A stretch of 64,000 nucleotides of DNA from Stercorarius parasiticus (GCA_013396915.1 VWZL01000808.1:744001-808000), one strand, 5' to 3'. Counted from the first letter of the stretch, positions 42,481 through 55,849 are shown. The notes: a model not told the origin generated them from the letters alone. Numbers and translations are program-made.

Positions 42481-42904
42481 CTCTAGCATGTCCGTGTCTC
42501 TCTTGTAACTGGGGAGTCCAGAGCTGAGTAGAGAGGAAGGATCACCTCCCTTGACTCACNGGGCAACTCGTTCTGCTGTTTGACCGACCTCAGAGTAAAT
42601 AAGTGACGTCCGTTTTTTGGTTTGTACTCATTGTCTCTGGTCCATTCACTGGGCACCACTGAGAAGAGGTGCTCATCTTTACTCCCACCCATCAGGCATT
42701 GATACACGTTGACAACAACTTGCTGCTGAGCCTTTTCTTCTCCAGGCTGAACAGTCTCTCAGCATCTCCTCCTGTGAAATACAGTCCAAGTCCTTCATCC
42801 TCTTTGTGGACCTTCATTCGAGTTGCTCTAGCATGTCCGTGTCTCTCTTGTAACTGGGGAGTCCAGAGCTGAGTAGAGAGGAAGGATCACCTCCCTTGAC
42901 TCAC
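42216..42904. repeat. 345-nt near-exact direct duplication across a single N (42560)
   Basis: Positions 42216-42559 repeat at 42561-42904 with an offset of 345 nt. I count two mismatches: CATCATC versus CATCCTC, and CATTGG versus CATTCG. The junction is again one N. This is the second redundant contig overlap within the same CR1. The two mismatches could be sequencing errors, alleles or two real CR1 copies. Confidence 0.88.
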
Positions 42905-45900
42905 TGGCAACAGTCTTCCTAACACAGCCCAGGATGCTGGTGGCTTTCTTTGCCTCAAGGATACGCTGTTGGCTCATGGTCAGCTTCCTGCCCACTGGGA
43001 CCCCCAGGACAACCTCTGCAGAGCCGTTTTCCATCTGGTTGCCCCCAGCACATACTAGTGCACAGGGCTATTTCTTGCCAGGGGCAGGACTTTGCATTTC
43101 CCTCTGCTGAACTTCATGAGGTCCCCTCTGCCCAATTCTCCCGCCTGCCGGGGCGCCTCTGAAAGGCAGCACAACCATCTGGTGTATCAGTCACTCCTCA
43201 CGGCTCTGTATCGCCTGAAAATTCCCTGGGGTGCTTTCTGCCCCATCAACTAAGTCACTAATGAAGATCTTTAATAGTATCAGCCCCACTATTGGCCCCT
43301 GGGGTCCACTACTAGTGACTGACCTTCAGCTGGACTTTGTGCCACTGACCACAACCTTTAATCCCAGCAGCTCAGCAAGTTTTCAGTCTACCGCTCACAC
43401 AGCAAAAAATACAGACAGAAACATAATAATTGGGTTTATAAGATGGCATCTGCCAAGGATGTTCAGAAGCCATTGCAGTTGAAACACCAATTAAAACAGC
43501 AAAAGCAGAGATGATGATGAGGAAAGAATAAAACACCAAATGAGAACTTAGAACAGATTTAAATTTTTTTTTTTCCTTTCTATGCCAACCCATGCCAAAA
43601 CAGGATTGAAGTTAATGACAAACCGATTTTGAACCACACCTGTGCTGTGCTTTTAGCCCCAGTAGAGAACAGTTATGAGTTTCCTTCGTACCAAAGAGCA
43701 AGAAATTAAAAATTCCTTTGCCTTTTTCTAAAAGAGAAAGGGACATTCACCTACACATCCCATATTGCATCAGCCTCTCGGCACTGCAGAGCATGGAGCG
43801 GTTGCTAGGTTTGCCTCTAGAGTCCCTGAACTATCAGCGTCTAATTATTTTGTGAAGAGCAGCTTGAATATCCACCTTCCTTCGCAAGAACAACACAGAT
43901 ACAACCCTTATTACTTTTTTAAATGAAGGGTATCGACTATTTTCGGAAGACTAATAATACTGTTTAATCAGACTCACTTCAAAAAAAACCCCTGTTGTAT
44001 TAAGGAATTCCAATTCTTTAGCCTCAGAGGCCATGTTCACAACAGCATTTGGGCATCTCACCCCCACCGGCATATTTCCACTCACAAGATCCTGCAGGAT
44101 CCACTGACCTCATCTTATGTGCATAGTGCTAAGGGGAAAGCGAGGATCCAGCTGCATCCCAATTAAGCCATTTCGAGGGTGGACTTCTGGTCTAAGGTTC
44201 TCTCTACAGTTAATAAAGAGGGTAATTCAGCTGTTTCAGGTCAAATGAATGGCTCTCGTGGGGAACCGCTGACTACAGAGTGAAGCTAGATACCTAAGCT
44301 AAATTTAGGTGAAACAAATCTCTCCCCAAGCACAGGAAATCATACGTGTTTGCCAGAAAGTATATTCAGGAACTCTCTTTCTCTTGAGTCCTAACCACAG
44401 GAATATTCTTTCCATTGATTCAATACAAAATTACTTCTAATGAAAAATGATGGGCCAGACTTCTCCAGCTTCATGAGATCATCCTGTATGGTAGTCAGTC
44501 TCACGGGTGCAATGGCAAAAGGAGACCTTAAAACAGTCCAGGAAAAGGTCCGTCTGGCACAATCCTGCCTCAGACAGAAACACACACACACGCCAGCACT
44601 GAGCAGGCACCTCTGGGCCAGCGAATACGCTCCGTTTCTCACAAGGGCTAATGACGAACTACACAGCATCCTCAGTCTTGTGCACTGGTCCCATTTGCAG
44701 GAGCACACCTGTGAAAGTCAGGTCTGCTGGCCACAGCGCAGGCTTCTGGGAGTCCAGGGCAGTTTCCACCACAGGGGATGCAAATGCCGAGACATACGCT
44801 GTGCTCAGAAGACATGGACATTGCAAGCCTGGCCGGAGCCCACGCAGGAGAGGACATACCTAACGCGTACTGGTCGTTACACTTACTAATCCATTCTGAA
44901 CACGCTCAAATTCAGCATGCAGGGCCCTGATCCAAATCAATATCGTGCCACATCTACAGATCAATACTAGCTTTACATTTATAATATTTTCAAATGAGAA
45001 GCAAAAGGAATAAGAACCCACAAGACTGTACTAATATAAAAAACATTCTAAAGGAGACATTCGGTGACAAAATTATTTACTGACTGCAGTGACGATAACT
45101 GCTTCATCCTTAACACTAGGTTAGCGTGTCCTTACTACTTCATCTAAACCAACATACCCAAGGAACCCCGCTGCACCTTTCCTGTGGTCCAATTCAGATC
45201 TGAGCCAACCTTGCAAGAAAAAGCCATTAAATGACATTAACGTAGTACTGAGATCATTCTCTGACAACCAAGAATAATGAGGTAAATTAAGGGCAGGTGG
45301 AGGTTGAGGCTTTCCTCTAAATGTCCTTAATTTTGTAGGTTTTAGACATACTGTCTCCTGAACCTCAGTGCAATTTTAGTTTTACTATTTGTGATATTTA
45401 TAGCTCCCATTTATATAACTAATATGTAATTTTAATGCAGGTCTAATAGTTCCAACTGCCATTGACACAGATTGTAAAATGAAAAAGGGAGGATACCTTG
45501 TTGAATAAAGCGCTGCTTTATTTCCTTCCTGCCACCTTAGCCGCTGTGATACAGTGGGTTAATGTCTTATTTGGATTCCAACTTTCTCAACACATCAAAG
45601 ATCCTCCCAGGTGAAGAGGAGCAGGGCTATGCAATTGATCTCCCCTAACCTGTAACGTCTGTGTCACTCTGGTCCAGGGTGAGCGACAGAAACGCATGTT
45701 TCTTTTTGAGAGAGGCAAGAGAGGCGCTGATTGCCTTGAAGAAGTACACGATGATGAAAGCTATGAGACAGGAGTAGACCTTGGGAAATGTCAAGGGAGA
45801 TCACAGTCAAAATTGCCTTCTTTATCCAGAATAAATAACAGCAGTTGTGGATTACGCGACTGTAATTCTGTTGAGGAGGTCTGGTAACATAAATTACGAT

Positions 45901-46104
45901 AAAGACGACTTGAGACTCTTTTTAAAGACCAAGGAGGTTATTTGTATTTTTCAACTTACTTTCTACTGTTCCCAGGCACAGTCTCTACAGATGTTTCTAA
46001 GGCTATCGTGAGTCCCCTCAATGCGGTATTTTTCCCCTCCCTATTTATTGTCTGCTGTCACCCCACTCTAGCTTTTTCCTTTCCGTCCTTCCACCCTGCC
46101 CCAG

Positions 46105-46623
46105 ATGACAGATTGCTGCCATCCACCCCGTTCGGAATTCACTGCTTCCATTATCGCTTCCCTTACAGCTGTGGCACATCTGCTTTCAGATCCACTTTAC
46201 GATTTTTCCTCAGGCCCTTCCTTGCATTCGGCATTGCTGGAGCGCCTGAGCAATGAGAGCAGCAGCTACAAGAACCTCGTCACCATCTGTGGCTTGATTC
46301 GGAGCCATTGCAGGCAGCAAGAAAACCTCCTTTTCAACTGCAACCCAAATCCGATTTCTGCCATTTTCCCCTCTTTCGAACTGCTGTCAAATGACACAAA
46401 TAAACAAGTTAAGCTGCACCAGTACTGCCAAAAACGGGTCAACAGCTCTGGATGCCTCATTTCTGGTTTAGTCGGGTTGGTTCAGAAAATGGAAAACACC
46501 ACACTGTCTGAAGGAGGTTTTGGAAAAATCAGTGGCAACGTGTTCAAAAAGGCACTCGGAAAACGAGGAGTCCTGAAGAAAGGCCAATACAGGTTTGCAG
46601 GTTCTGATGCTCATTCTGAGTAA
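46105..46623 (+). pseudogene. Unidentified 172-codon ATG ORF, possible retrocopy
   Basis: An uninterrupted ATG-to-TAA frame of 172 codons is one of the longest in the window. The second half of the frame has fairly coding-like codon use, with many CTG, AAC, AGC and CAG codons. An AATAAA signal follows at 46704-46709, 81 nt after the stop, and an A-rich tract follows at 46750-46777. ORF, polyadenylation signal and A-tract in this order resemble a processed retrocopy inserted on the plus strand, antisense to MACROD2. I do not recognise the product; it shows no clear membrane segment or catalytic motif. The gap of about 40 nt between signal and A-tract is longer than usual. It may equally be a chance ORF. 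Confidence 0.25.
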
Positions 46624-46703
46624 CCTCAACAGCGTTTCTACTGAGTTGAAGGAATTTGCATAATGCTTCACTTGGCACCAGTAAACGCGTCAGGATACGT
46701 CTC

Positions 46704-46777
46704 AATAAAACTTCAATGTCAATGCAAGAAAGGCCATCACACACATTGGAAAAGTAAAAAAAAAAAACCAAAAAAAC
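46704..46777 (+). other. AATAAA followed by an A-rich tract
   Basis: A canonical AATAAA lies at 46704-46709, and an interrupted A-rich run lies at 46750-46777, made of A-tracts broken by GT and CC. They sit downstream of the 46105-46623 ORF. Such a combination marks the 3' end of a reverse-transcribed mRNA, but both elements are also frequent by chance in AT-rich introns. Confidence 0.3.
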
Positions 46778-49700
46778 CCACAAGTGAGAAAATATGTATA
46801 ATTCTAAATTCTTCCAGCTTTCATTCTCTTACAGATACTTATTCTTTCTCTCGATAGGTGCTGCTGCAAAAATACAAGGTTAAAAATTTGAAATGGAAGC
46901 GTGACTTTAATTTTTTATGTCCTCCTCTTTCATATAATGATCCAGACAGATTTTTGTAATGGATTCAAATAATACTTAATGCCTTTTCAAATTCTTCCTA
47001 TTTTCAAGTGGTTTGGAAATAACCGGTATGTATATTTTTAAAATAGCAGAAGCAGCAAAACTAGAGAAGAGACAAAGATTTCTCTCTTTTTTAAAAATAC
47101 GTATTTCCCAAATGAAGAAAACTGAAGAAACAAAATGGAACAGAAAAATATAGCTATCGCTTTGATTTCCCCTGTCTTTTCTGTTTGAGTTGCCTCAAGA
47201 TGCCCTTTTCATTTTTTTTAAAAAAAGCATATTGAGATCCTTGTGCTGTGGCTTTCAATTTTTTTTTGTTAAAGGAAAGACAGACATGAAAAGGTCTAAA
47301 CCAGAGACACATTATTATTCAAGAAACGTTATAAGGAACAACCACTTGCATTACTAATACTTTACCATTCATGCAAAGCATTTAGCGTGAGAGACAAAAG
47401 CAGCATATATATATCTAAACAGCTACGTATGCCAAATAGATACCAGTTCTGGAGAACAAATACAGCACATAGTGGGGTGGGGGGACGTGGGAACACACAA
47501 AAAAAAAGTCCCAAAGCAGTCAGGGAAATGAATGAAATGAAGAACTTGCATCTGTGGATGGTAAAGGTTTAAAGGTTTAAGAGACTGGTTTCTTGTTGTC
47601 AAATGAAGAGAATCAAGAAATAATTGAAAGGTTGTGTACCACGTGCTATGGTAAGGACGGCATAAAAGAAAAAGGGAAATGCTAGTATTAAGGCCCCAGT
47701 TCTTCTTTCTGTCTTTTCTCCAAGCTCCCATTGATTTCAGCGAGAGTTCTGCACATGCAGTGACTCCAAAACGGGGCTCTAATTGCTTGTGTTTTCAGGC
47801 TGATGTAAAGGCTTAACACAGAGAAACTTCCATTTGTGCTAATGGGATCTGTACGGCCAACCATACCTGTTTTTCTTCCTGAGCATATTCCCCTGGTTCT
47901 TGTTCTTTTGAGATCTGCTTCAACAGAACACTTCTGTCTTGCATTAAAATACAGTTACAAAATTCATAACTAAACAGTACTTTAAACCATATTGTTTAAT
48001 CTATGACTTTTCCTCTGACAAGTGTGAAAACGTGTGCAATGTGACAGAAGGTTTGCTATAGTAATTGCATGTTGTGATTGAATGATAGAGTAACAACCAC
48101 GGAAATAACTGTCTTGCTGAAATTGCCGCAGAAGGTAAGTTGCTCCTGTACAGTTTTAACTTATGTACCATCTGTTTTACCAGTCCTTTAAACGTTCCTT
48201 TAACTAGTTAAGGGATTTTATTGTTGTTCGTATAGGCATTGCCACGCTTTCTCTGACCTTTTGCACATTTTACTTTGGAAAGAGTGTCTCTCTGTCCCTT
48301 TCTGTCCCTCTCCCCCATCTGGGAACTCATTCATCCACCACCCACATCTCACAGACCTACCACCCGTGTTTTCTCAATTGATGCCACGTTAGCTAGCAAA
48401 GAGGAGATTATATATGGGCAAAATCTGTAGGTCCTTTTGAGTATTTTTCCAGTAGATGGAGACACATCCACAAACTGTTTATTTCTCTAAAAAGCTGACA
48501 TTGTTAACCATCAGTTCAAGAATAAAGCGATATTCTAAAATTACTAGTATAGTCAAGACTTACCGAGTTGTGAGAGAAGAAATATATTTGGATAATAATC
48601 ATGTTGTAGACTTGAATTAAAATGCTAAATCATTTGCAATATAGTGCTAAGTAACACTACATTAAGCTTAACAGATTATCAAGACACTAATTCTATATTA
48701 AAAAACCAACAGCTGAAGTTAAAAAAAAAATGAACAAAAAACCCCTTCAGCTAAAGTGTATGCATTGTCCCCTTTACACGTCAGCAAAACCCTGCAATGA
48801 AATAAGCAATACAATAAAGCTGGGTTATTACAGCGTGGCCACAGTGACAGTACATTACGTTACAGCAATAAGACCTAAGGTTCCTTCAAATCAAACTTTT
48901 ATCAAACAAAACCAGAGCATTGCAAGTTCAAAACAAACAAAAGGAGACGCTTCTTCACATAAAGCAGGGTGGATGCCATGCAAAAGAAAAACGTTTATGG
49001 GAGCTGAAAATCCATATTACAAATTCACCTAAGAAAAAGCCAATGAGGGATTTAAAGCATGAAGATTAAATTTGTGGACCGTAAAGCCCCTGAGCAATGA
49101 AAAACCAGGGCTGGGGAAGAGTTCTGACAACTGCCATCAAACGCTTGTCCTGTGCTTACACTCCTCACTAAGCATCAGCTCGTGGCCATGGCAAAGGCAG
49201 GACACCAAATGAGACAGACATTTGCTCTGACCCAGCGTGGCCAGTCATACAGTCTTCAACAAACTTTCTGCCTAACTATCGAGAAAATTATGGACAGGCT
49301 GGCAAAGAGGAGGGCTTTTTTATAGGCTACAATCTGTGAAAATAAAAAATTGCATCAGGACAACAACAATTGCCAAAGAGGAGGAGAGCCACTAAAGCAG
49401 CAAACAGCAGACATGGATCATTGAGCCAAGCGCTGGCTCAGGCGAACGCAGCTCACGGAACCATTGGCGTGACACCGACCATCGAGGAGAACAGAGCACA
49501 CACCAGCCAGCGCTCACTGCGCCCCCCATCTCCAGTGACATGAGACTTCCTACTCAGTGAACGACTCCTCGTGCTTTTACCAAGACTCCACAGAGTCAGC
49601 AAAGCTCAGAACCAGAAACACCCTAAAAAGGACCTATATAAGAGGCCTTTTTGCAAAGGGGAAGGAATGTATCCACCACACAGAAGCATCCTCTGCCCTG

Positions 49701-50173
49701 CCTGAGACACGGGGTTATGGAGAGCACATCTTTCATCCCATTTTCTGCCATGGATGGCCTTTAGAACAACCCTCACCTGGCAAGAGAGTGGTCGGCAGAG
49801 GAGTTTGCTGTGCAACGTGCTCTTGCTTCCCCATGGCGTGAGCAAGGAACACGGATCACACTAGTCAGTGCTCATCGTAAAAGGGACTATTTTGCAAATC
49901 CTTGTCCTTGCTGGACTTGCCTCCAGCCACAAGGAAGCTTTTTCACTTCCCCTGTGAGGAGTTTTGTCTCTCTGGCCTTCATTCCTTCTTCCCAACGTGC
50001 TGCTGCGGGAGGCTTTAGGAAGGACTTCATTCCCGCACAGAGAACAGCTCTCTGAATCAGAAAAGTAAAACCCTACATCGTCTTATGTTATTATAGCCCT
50101 CTTGCTTTATGACAAAATAAACACGAAGATGAGGTATGGTTTAGACTCTCCTGTCGTGAACATATTGAATACA

Positions 50174-50760
50174 CTGATTGTCATAATATTTTAAATATTT
50201 GACAGATCTTTACTATTCCTGCTATATCCTTTTTTGGTAACTCAGTGTACCACCTGATCGCAGCATTCACATTACAGACCCCCCCTAAAAAAATATCATC
50301 CCTAGTCACGTCTTGAGAGCTGAGCATTTTATTTGCCTTTCCAGCCAGCACTGTTTCCAAGAAGTCATCCAAAATCACTTTCAGAAAAATTTTCCCCCAA
50401 GGAGTTACAACTAATTAAAAACCCATACGTGGTTTAGTCATTTACACGATTCCATTGTGAATTCTGCAATTTTTATCTAAAGTCTTTGAAGTTTATACAT
50501 AACGTCAGTCATTCTGAGTCATCAGCAAATTATATCCCTCTTTACTGCACTGCTGGAAATGCTCTTAAATATACAGAGCAAAACTGGTCCTGACACTGCT
50601 CCCCCTAACACTACTGTTAACCTCTTTCATCAAGAGAATGGCTTTTTTATTCTTTGTTTTCATTTCTCATCTGCTAATTGATTTTTAATCCATAACTTCC
50701 AAAGGCTATCAACTTCCCCATCTTGTGACTCTTTTTTTTGTCTACTGTCAATAAACAACG
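50174..50760 (-). mobile_element. Ancient CR1/L3-like LINE remnant
   Basis: The plus strand follows the antisense order of amniote CR1/L3-type ORF2. It has a TCATCAGCAAATTATATCCC block near 50520, then an 'aaatatacagagcaaaactggtcc' block with a CCTGACACTGCTCCCC stretch near 50565-50610. It ends with CTAATTGATTTTTAATCCAT near 50675 and a TCTTGTGACTC block. The order and spacing match the family text 'catctgcaaactt ... gaacagcactggtccc ... ccagttcttaatccat'. The copy is strongly diverged, with many stops. The left part (50174-50450) is less certain. Confidence 0.65.
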
Positions 50761-53700
50761 CTGCTTATTTTCTCAACAATACCTGGCAGTGAAAGGGAAG
50801 CTGTCACTGCAGCACAAGCCTTCCTAGCCTAGATGCTGCCAGAAATAAAGCAGGAGACTATCTCTGGGGATACCAGACAGACAGTCAAGCCTTCCACCCT
50901 TAGCTTGGTGAAGGGAGGGCACGCACTGCCCAGGACAGACAGGTAAAGCTGGGCAAAAAATAGCCATACTAAGGCACAAGTGGAAGCAAACAGAAAAGAG
51001 GGAGACCAATACACCTAACATTTCAGTCAAGTTTTGACCTGTTCTAATAAGAAACGAGGGAAACAGCTTGAACGCTACACGTCATTGAGCAGTGGTCCCT
51101 GACCTTTGTTAGTCCATACACCGCAAGGAACATCAACCATTGCCTTCCCTGGTGCCCGGACCACTGTGACAGCAGCCCTGGCTGCAGCTATGTTCCCGTA
51201 GCCACAGGATGGAGAGCACTGGTAAAGGTCTTTGGATTTTCTTCTTAAGAAGAAAAAAAAATTTATTTGACAGATGTTATGACAGTAAGCACCACTCAGA
51301 AAAACAGCGGAAACACCGATTAATGCCATATCAAAATATTGTGGTTGAAGCTGTACATGAAGTATATGTTGGGTACTTTGGCTGACAAGCGAGGCACAAA
51401 GCTGTCCCATTTCTCTCCTTCAAATTATTCCTTAAAAACCTTTTCCTTTTACATCAGCGTCTAAAAACCTTAACAAAATGTAACCTGGTGTTATGCTGGG
51501 CCTACTTCAAATGATGACAGCTAACACTACCTCTTCAGTGGGCTCCTGGTCTTTAAACAGCACTCTTAAATATACCAGCAATAAAAAGGCATCAGCTGTG
51601 ACTGATTTGGTCTCTTCAGCTGCTGGGGTCAGTAAAGACAACCCATAAATTCTTTACGGACTAAAAAGCAGAACATGAAAACATACAGATTAAGCTAAGC
51701 CCACTTTAATATAATTCAGGATTTTGGCTGCCAATTCACCCATAATTAACATCAACACTAATATGTTTTACTGTATTAGAACAAGTATAGCCATAAGTCT
51801 AGCGTTATGGTACAGAACAGAAAGTGTCCAACTCCATAATGTGACTGCAGGAAAAAAATAAAAATGTATGTCATCTGGCAAATTGTAGTCCCTTCTCCTG
51901 TGTCCATCCCTGCAGCTGCAGTGCTCCTTCATGGGGTCCCATCCTTCAGGACAGTGAAGGATCGGTTACAGGACATCTGTAACAGATTGCCATTTACAGA
52001 AAAGCCTGGTCTGGGAATTGCAATATTATGCCCTATTAAGGGAAATTGGGGGATGATGGAGGGTAGAAAGGGAAAGCTGACGAGGATATGAGTCTTACTC
52101 TAAAAACACTTGTCAGATCAAAGAGATTCAGAGAGCATTTGGCTGCAATCGCAGACACCATAAATCTATTGGTATTCTATTTTAATGTAAAGACTCCAAG
52201 AATAAACAAGTAGCAAACCTACTTCATAAAACACCAGCACGTCCCTCCTGCAAAATAATTTCCTGCATGTAGCTGTGTGGACAAATAAGAAGAGGAGGAG
52301 GGAAATGGTCCATCCGAAGGTCAAAGCTTTATAGGAAATTCCCAGAAAGCAATATAATTTGTAGCATGTAAGGTCAAAAGATGACTTGTTTCAAGTTTGA
52401 CTTGTTCCCTGTGCAAACTTCAGTATGAGCCACATAATTTCCCTTTTAACTATCATAAACACTTATATTCTCAAAACATCATTAATTATTGTGAAATTCT
52501 GCAACCCAGAGTATTTGATAACTTTAAGAACTTTCAAATCACACTGAATGGGCACCAGCTGCACCCTTGCTGTTATATTTTGACCATCTCACTCCTGGTG
52601 ACACACAAATCCCCCTGACCTACTGCATTATGCAACTGAAGTTGCCAAAATTCTTTACAATGATGGTTATTCCAGAACAGTTGGAACTTCGAGTGTTTGG
52701 TATGTTCTTCTCCACATGTCGGTTATACAAAGAATGAGCATCAAAGCCTGCTCATGCCTAAACGCTTATGGAGTGGTCCACAAGGGTAGTTCTTTGCTCT
52801 CTTGAAGTTGATGGGAGGAGGTCTTTGGGCTTTTTTGTTCTTTCCGTTAAAAATTACCTTCAAAGCCAAGCCTGCAGCTCCCACAGACCAGCCCAACGCT
52901 CCCCATGGCTTTCCAAATGTAACGGCTGGTCAAACTTACCCAGCGTCGCAAACTCTCCTCTGCAGTTATAAAGCACCTCAAAGACATGTGGGCATTTGCT
53001 GTGTCACCGGTTTCCGTGAAAAAAATAACACAAGCTCTTTCTAAGGTAATTAATAGCTTCTCCTGATCATTTTAAGTTAATTCTCAAGAAGTGAATTAAA
53101 TCAAAAAAGCAATGGCCAAAATCAATAGCTTCGCTATTTTTCAGCACTGTCCTAAAATAACTACTCCCCCCAAAAGACACATGATGTACATTAGCACAGA
53201 TTTAGTAGACAGTTGTATACAAAACTGAAATTAATTTTTTTTTCTTCTCAGTATGGTCTCTAGATTTTTACTGCCAATGAATAATTCAAGTTACAGCACA
53301 ACTTCAATGTTGTTCTACTGCAAAATAATTTACCTCATTTCTTGAAGGGCAGGAAGGTCCATTCTTTTGTATTTTAAGCCAAAAAAGGACAACATCTACC
53401 TACTTCTGTTTCTAATTAGTTAAATGAAAAAGGAAACTATTAAATAAATAAATTTTAATCCACAAAAAAACTTGATGGATAATGCTTTTCACCATAATCT
53501 AGATGCCACACTTTGCCATGAAATCCACATATAACAGTCTAAATCCCGAGTCCAGGCTATGGATTACTATGAGAAACACAGCCTAAACTGATCAAGTTTT
53601 GTCATCGTTAACTAGAATAAGGCAACCCTTTGCCTTAAAAAACAAAACAAGAAGTCCCAACAAGCTCTTATTGCACAAGCCAGGAAGGGAAGGGATCCAC

Positions 53701-54667
53701 GCGTGACAGGGATCTGCCATTGGCAGTATGTTTTACACAGACTCTGCTCGGAGTCGTAGCGCTGGAAGGCAATAGGACGCTCCGAGAGGGACCCCAGAGC
53801 TTTGCCAAACTGGAAGAGGCTGCAGGATCGGCACCACAACGACTGGGGCCGCAGACAGGCAGCATCCCCAGTACTCGCCTCTCCTGACATTGAGCCTGCT
53901 GCGTTGAAGCCTGAAGCGCTCAAGTTTGGCAATATTGGCCTTTATGTAGTAGAAATAGTGATCTGCTCAAATAAAAATAATAAAGAGTAGTATTATACTC
54001 TTCTCCATAACCTTCCTGCTGTGCGGGCGAAGTCAATCCTGTCACACACGGGACTGCCAATGGCTGCGCCTACGCGGTGTATTCAGTTTCCGTGAAACAT
54101 TTTACTTTAGCTGCCCTTGTGTTGATACCATGTTCATTTCACATTTATTGAATATACAGAGGTAGTTTAGCCACAGAAAATACGATTTTCAATCCTGCCA
54201 GTATTTTCACTTTTTTCCCGACAGACAATAACTGAGGAAGAAACTATGTGGAAAGTGGATTATGGATACTACGTGAAATTCAGCTTCACGTAAGCATTGT
54301 TCTATATTCAGCCAAAATTTGAGCACAGCCAGCTAACATATTGTTAAAACACAACAGGATAATAAACACACCAAACTTGCTGGGCGTTTGGAAACCCTAC
54401 AGAAAAAGAGCACACAAAAGCCATCGCCCCAAGTAATTCCAGCCGAGGTGCCTCAGTACAGGCATCGCATATCTCGTTTCAACACAGATACATAAAACAG
54501 CTGAACCTGACCCAAGATGTAGGCCTTGAATAGCTCATTATCTTTCACATTTTAAGAAAAACATATTCTGGGTGCTGCCAGAACTGCAGCACTAGGCTTA
54601 GCTGAACATACCCTAATCTAGGAGCAGTTTCCCAGTGAGCTACTGTCTCAAGTAGTCCCTTGTTGCT

Positions 54668-54696
54668 GGGGGAGGAGGGGGGAGAAGGGGAGGGGG
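54668..54696 (+). other. Canonical G-quadruplex motif
   Basis: Four G-runs of at least four occur within 29 nt: G5 at 54668-54672, G6 at 54677-54682, G4 at 54687-54690 and G5 at 54692-54696, with loops of 1-4 nt. The G-rich strand is the plus strand, which is the template for MACROD2 transcription, so the pre-mRNA would carry the C-rich version. Confidence 0.8.
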
Positions 54697-55849
54697 AAAT
54701 CAACATTTGCAAGGATTTAAATATTACAAATATGCCACTCAAATTACACTATCTGCAGCATATCATGATAAGAGATTTTATTGGCCCTGTGAAACCTGCA
54801 AGCCCCGGGAAGGCTGCTGCATATTTTCTTGACTAAGCCGATTTCTCCATCAAGTAACTATTTACATATAAACAGGCTTTGCTACAGAGCATGCCATGAC
54901 ATTAAAGATAGAGGGGGAAACAAGCATCTGAGAGACCGTTACCAAACACAAACGTATTTGAAGCTTGCAAAGCACTTCCTTCAGCACACAGAACGATTTT
55001 TATTCAGCCATCTCCATCTCATGTACATTTTCAGAAAGATAAGCTCTCTGAGGTACCAATTAGCCCGTTTAGTTCCTCAGAACGAACGTAATAAGACTCT
55101 GCATATAAAAATAGGTTTAAAAATCTTTAAGGCTGCCAATGCAAGGCATTCAAAAAATCACAAACCTCTTGAAGTAAGACTGTTCATACAGTTTTTCTTT
55201 CATTTACTCTTCCTTAGATTTTTTTTTTTATTTTTTACAATTCAACGATTAGCACGCTTCTATCTGATGAGCCCAGAACTCATTCAGTTCATAAAAGCAT
55301 AAATCATGTCATCAGTGTGAACTAGGTTATTTTAAGCATCTTCTGAAGCATCTTTAAGCATCTTGCCTCAACTTCCTGGCCTTCCTGACTCTCCAAACCA
55401 TGCATGCGGCCACGCAGCTCTCATTCGAAAGGTTTTGTGAACATCTGGATCCCGCAGTGGTATAAACTGGACCGGGATTCAGATGGACTCATGACTGCCT
55501 TTCAGATGAAGGAGCCAGAACGCCACATACAAAGTTTATGTTGGCTTTAAGCTGGCTATACTATAGCAGACGGACTCTAATCCAGCATAAAATTAGTGAG
55601 GTGCAGAGAGGTAACACCTAATATGACCAGGTTTTCAAAACTGAGCCAGCGCGCTGATTTTATGCCAGAACAGTGGTGTTCAGCACATGGCTGTGGCAGC
55701 CTTACCGCCGCAGCGAGAGCCCCCAAACAGATTTTACTGTATCATCAAACCATAGTTGAAATAGGAGCAACCTGATTTCCTAGCGTGGGGTATTCACATG
55801 TGAAAAAGAAATCAGTATCAGAGCTAGACATACAACTGACTCATCTCTC

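Larger units (their letters stand above)
41690..43398 (-). mobile_element. CR1 LINE, 5'-truncated, artificially expanded by two N joins
   Basis: This is a chicken-repeat-1 family non-LTR retrotransposon lying in minus orientation. Its 3' end is near 41690 and its 5' truncation near 43398. The minus strand carries the C-terminal part of the CR1 reverse-transcriptase ORF: a cysteine/serine-rich LFSVVPS-like stretch and then the diagnostic NELPSEVVESPSLEI block at about 41800-41900. The plus strand shows the familiar antisense CR1 text, such as TTCTTCTCCAGGCTGAACA, CAGCCCAGGATGCTGGT and GAACTTCATGAGGT. The ORF is broken, so the copy is dead. Single N bases at 42106 and 42560 each precede a restart of sequence already present. 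Removing the 375- and 345-nt redundancies leaves an element of roughly 990 nt. The exact ends are approximate because the termini are diverged. Confidence 0.92.

Noticed and set aside
42120..42707. Three repeated minus-strand frames of about 75-80 codons as separate genes
   Set aside because: They are copies of one CR1 ORF fragment produced by the duplicated contig ends at the two N positions.
51085..51105. GCAGTGGTCCCTGACC, similar to hAT/Charlie transposon ends
   Set aside because: Only the first bases match, and no inverted partner end or target duplication is visible nearby.
54829..55302. 157-codon plus-strand frame
   Set aside because: It starts at TTG, its end is phenylalanine-rich because of a T-tract, and nothing resembles a known protein.
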